35,960 nucleotides of DNA from contig JAZRMK010000005.1 in the NCBI GenBank assembly GCA_045647525.1, positions 1 through 35,960 on the forward strand, read 5' to 3'. Under the pieces are notes generated by a model. The model was not told the origin of the DNA. It saw only the letters and a program-made list of their open reading frames with translations, and ran no database searches. The stretch is from UMGS172 sp045647525 (GTDB lineage Bacteria > Bacillota > Clostridia > Oscillospirales > Acutalibacteraceae). Positions 34,699-35,960 of the stretch are shown here, piece by piece. The position numbers and the translations under genes are program-made. The number at the start of each line of letters is the position of its first letter. Within the stretch, counting starts at the first letter, position 1.

Positions 34699-35109
34699 TC
34701 AGTGGCAACCGCCGCAGGTAGCACAACTACCGGTACAAGCCTCTGCGGGCTGGCAGGTTGCAGGATCTTCACCCTGAATGGACAATTCAATAATACCATT
34801 GACCTTTTCCATGGCGGATTCAAACTCTTTTTTAGCCTCGTTAAAAGCCATCATACTGTCGTTGCACATAATTTTGCCATAGAGTTGGCGAAGGTTAGCG
34901 TTAAATTCATTGATTTTAGCCTCGTCACGCTCTGCTTCTTCCTTGGTAAGTTCGTTGTCTATTGCCATACGGGCAACGTTAAACTCACCGATAAGCTCCT
35001 GCAATGCTTTGTCGTCATCGTTAACTCTTCTTGTTGCAACCAGTTTCTTGTATCTTTCATCAGCCTGAATGGCTGCACCCAACTGTCTTGCTGCTTCAAT
35101 AATATCCAT
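34699..35109 (-). CDS. YlbF/YmcA family (DUF964) protein with cysteine-rich tail
   Basis: This 136-residue helical protein matches the YlbF/YmcA family, which in Bacillus forms a complex with YaaT that modulates RNase Y, biofilm formation and competence. Residues 1-112 form the usual helical domain. The tail then carries five cysteines and a final histidine: C119, C125, C129, C132, C135, H136. Bacillus YlbF and YmcA complexes are reported to hold Fe-S clusters, so a metal role is plausible, but the tail here is its own feature. The start follows AAAGGAG. It lies between miaB (14 bases) and mutS. Which paralogue it represents is unclear. Confidence 0.88.
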   Translation of the reverse strand: MDIIEAARQLGAAIQADERYKKLVATRRVNDDDKALQELIGEFNVARMAIDNELTKEEAERDEAKINEFNANLRQLYGKIMCNDSMMAFNEAKKEFESAMEKVNGIIELSIQGEDPATCQPAEACTGSCATCGGCH

Positions 35110-35123
35110 TTTTATTTTCTCCT

Positions 35124-35960
35124 TTAAATTGTTTTTCCGTGTAAAATTCCGTCAAATAACGTTATTTGCGCCTCAACAAAAGTACCTATCGGCAATCTTT
35201 CGTTATCGAGTGTTACAACATAATTTTCACTTGACCTGCCAACTGCTCGTCCGTCATCTTCATCCTCGATGAGCAAACGAACCTTTTTGCCTATAAGTTT
35301 GCTGTTGGTCTCCTTAGTGATTTCCTCCTGTACCGCCAGCATTTCAGAAAACCATTTCGACTTTTCCTGCTTTGTGGCAACCTCTTCCATCTTCTCAGCG
35401 GGAGTACCGGGGCGGGGTGAGAAAATGAATGTGAACAACGAGTAATATTTAACCTCTTTTATAAGTTCAAGGGTGCCTTTAAAGTCGTCATAAGTTTCGC
35501 CCGGGAATCCTACGATTATATCACTTGTAAACTCGATATCGGGCATCAATTCGCGCGCCCTTTTCACAAGTTTTTTATATCTTTCCACATCATAAACGCG
35601 GTTCATAGCCTTTAAGATTCTATTTGAACCGCATTGAACGGGCAGGTGCAGATGGCGCTCGACCTTTTCACATTCGCTCATAGCAACCAACAACTCTTCG
35701 GAACAGTCTTTCGGGTGCGAGGTCATAAACCTTATCCTGAAATCGCCGTCAAGTGCGTTGATAGCACGCAAAAGACCTGCAAAATTCATTTCGCATTTAT
35801 TTCCCTTACCGTAGGAATTAACATTCTGCCCCAAGAGCATAATTTCCTTCGCACCGTCAGCAATAAGGTATCTTGCTTCTTGTAATACCGCCTCAGGCTC
35901 ACGCGAAACCTCACGTCCTCTTGTATAAGGAACTATACAGTAGGAGCAGAAATTGTTGCA
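35124..35960 (-). CDS. miaB: tRNA methylthiotransferase MiaB, C-terminal part (cut by window edge)
   Basis: MiaB adds a methylthio group to N6-isopentenyl-A37 of tRNA, using two Fe-S clusters. The visible 278 residues start within the radical SAM motif CNNFCSYC at the right edge, so the N-terminal cluster domain lies outside. The text IVPYTRGREVSREPE and LLGQNVNSYG is characteristic of MiaB rather than RimO or MtaB. GFPGETYDDF and PGTPAEKM follow, and the C-terminal TRAM domain ends GTFVEAQITLFDGILHGKTI. An internal methionine at 35840 is not the start. It is the first gene seen of the miaB-ylbF-mutS-mutL-miaA cluster; its promoter is beyond the edge. Confidence 0.97.
   Translation of the reverse strand, partial: CNNFCSYCIVPYTRGREVSREPEAVLQEARYLIADGAKEIMLLGQNVNSYGKGNKCEMNFAGLLRAINALDGDFRIRFMTSHPKDCSEELLVAMSECEKVERHLHLPVQCGSNRILKAMNRVYDVERYKKLVKRARELMPDIEFTSDIIVGFPGETYDDFKGTLELIKEVKYYSLFTFIFSPRPGTPAEKMEEVATKQEKSKWFSEMLAVQEEITKETNSKLIGKKVRLLIEDEDDGRAVGRSSENYVVTLDNERLPIGTFVEAQITLFDGILHGKTI

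Overview
The window is chromosomal core-genome sequence from a low-to-mid GC Gram-positive bacterium of the class Clostridia, most like the Oscillospirales/Ruminococcaceae. The evidence is strong AAGGAGG-type ribosome sites before most genes, consensus sigma-A promoters, SepF/YlmH/DivIVA division genes, a split transketolase, a four-cysteine L32, and the miaB-ylbF-mutS-mutL-miaA gene order. No mobile element, CRISPR array, tRNA or rRNA is visible. Coding density is very high: the only stretch over 300 bases without a gene is the divergent promoter region 5374-5788.

Layout. 1-5373 (minus): rpoC (cut by the left edge) and rpoB, with a promoter and a long, foldable leader. 5684-8749 (plus): nadA, mnmA and apbE from one consensus promoter, closed by a bidirectional terminator. 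8872-9474 (minus): a small FMN-binding lipoprotein with its own promoter, the likely substrate class of the convergent ApbE. 9482-13870 (minus): DUF512 radical SAM protein, der, plsY and gpsA. 13893-14695 (minus): yceD-rpmF with promoter and terminator. 14711-16698 (minus): pgi and a small P-loop protein with promoter and terminator. 16715-17994 (minus): a PBP5-type D,D-carboxypeptidase. 18002-24130 (minus): ileS, lspA, rluD and the two transketolase subunits. 24259-35960 (minus): miaB (cut by the right edge), ylbF-like, mutS, a two-helix membrane protein, mutL, miaA, a membrane-fusion-like protein, yggS, sepF, ylmH and divIVA.

The genes cover transcription, tRNA modification (mnmA, miaA, miaB), mismatch repair (mutS, mutL), cell division and envelope growth (sepF, divIVA, carboxypeptidase, lspA), phospholipid synthesis (gpsA, plsY), ribosome assembly (der, rluD, yceD, rpmF) and sugar phosphate metabolism (pgi, transketolase).

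I found no clearly new multi-gene system. The most unusual signal is in the control sequences. Two genes for exported proteins, the FMN-binding lipoprotein and the carboxypeptidase, have their start codon buried in the 3' arm of a perfect 11-12 bp inverted repeat, with the ribosome binding site in the loop. Other points are a structured rpoB leader on an rpoBC unit separated from rplJL, terminators set directly against promoters, a cysteine-rich tail on the YlbF-like protein, and membrane proteins without an obvious partner inside the repair and division operons. Several start codons were set from the ribosome binding site rather than from the longest reading frame.
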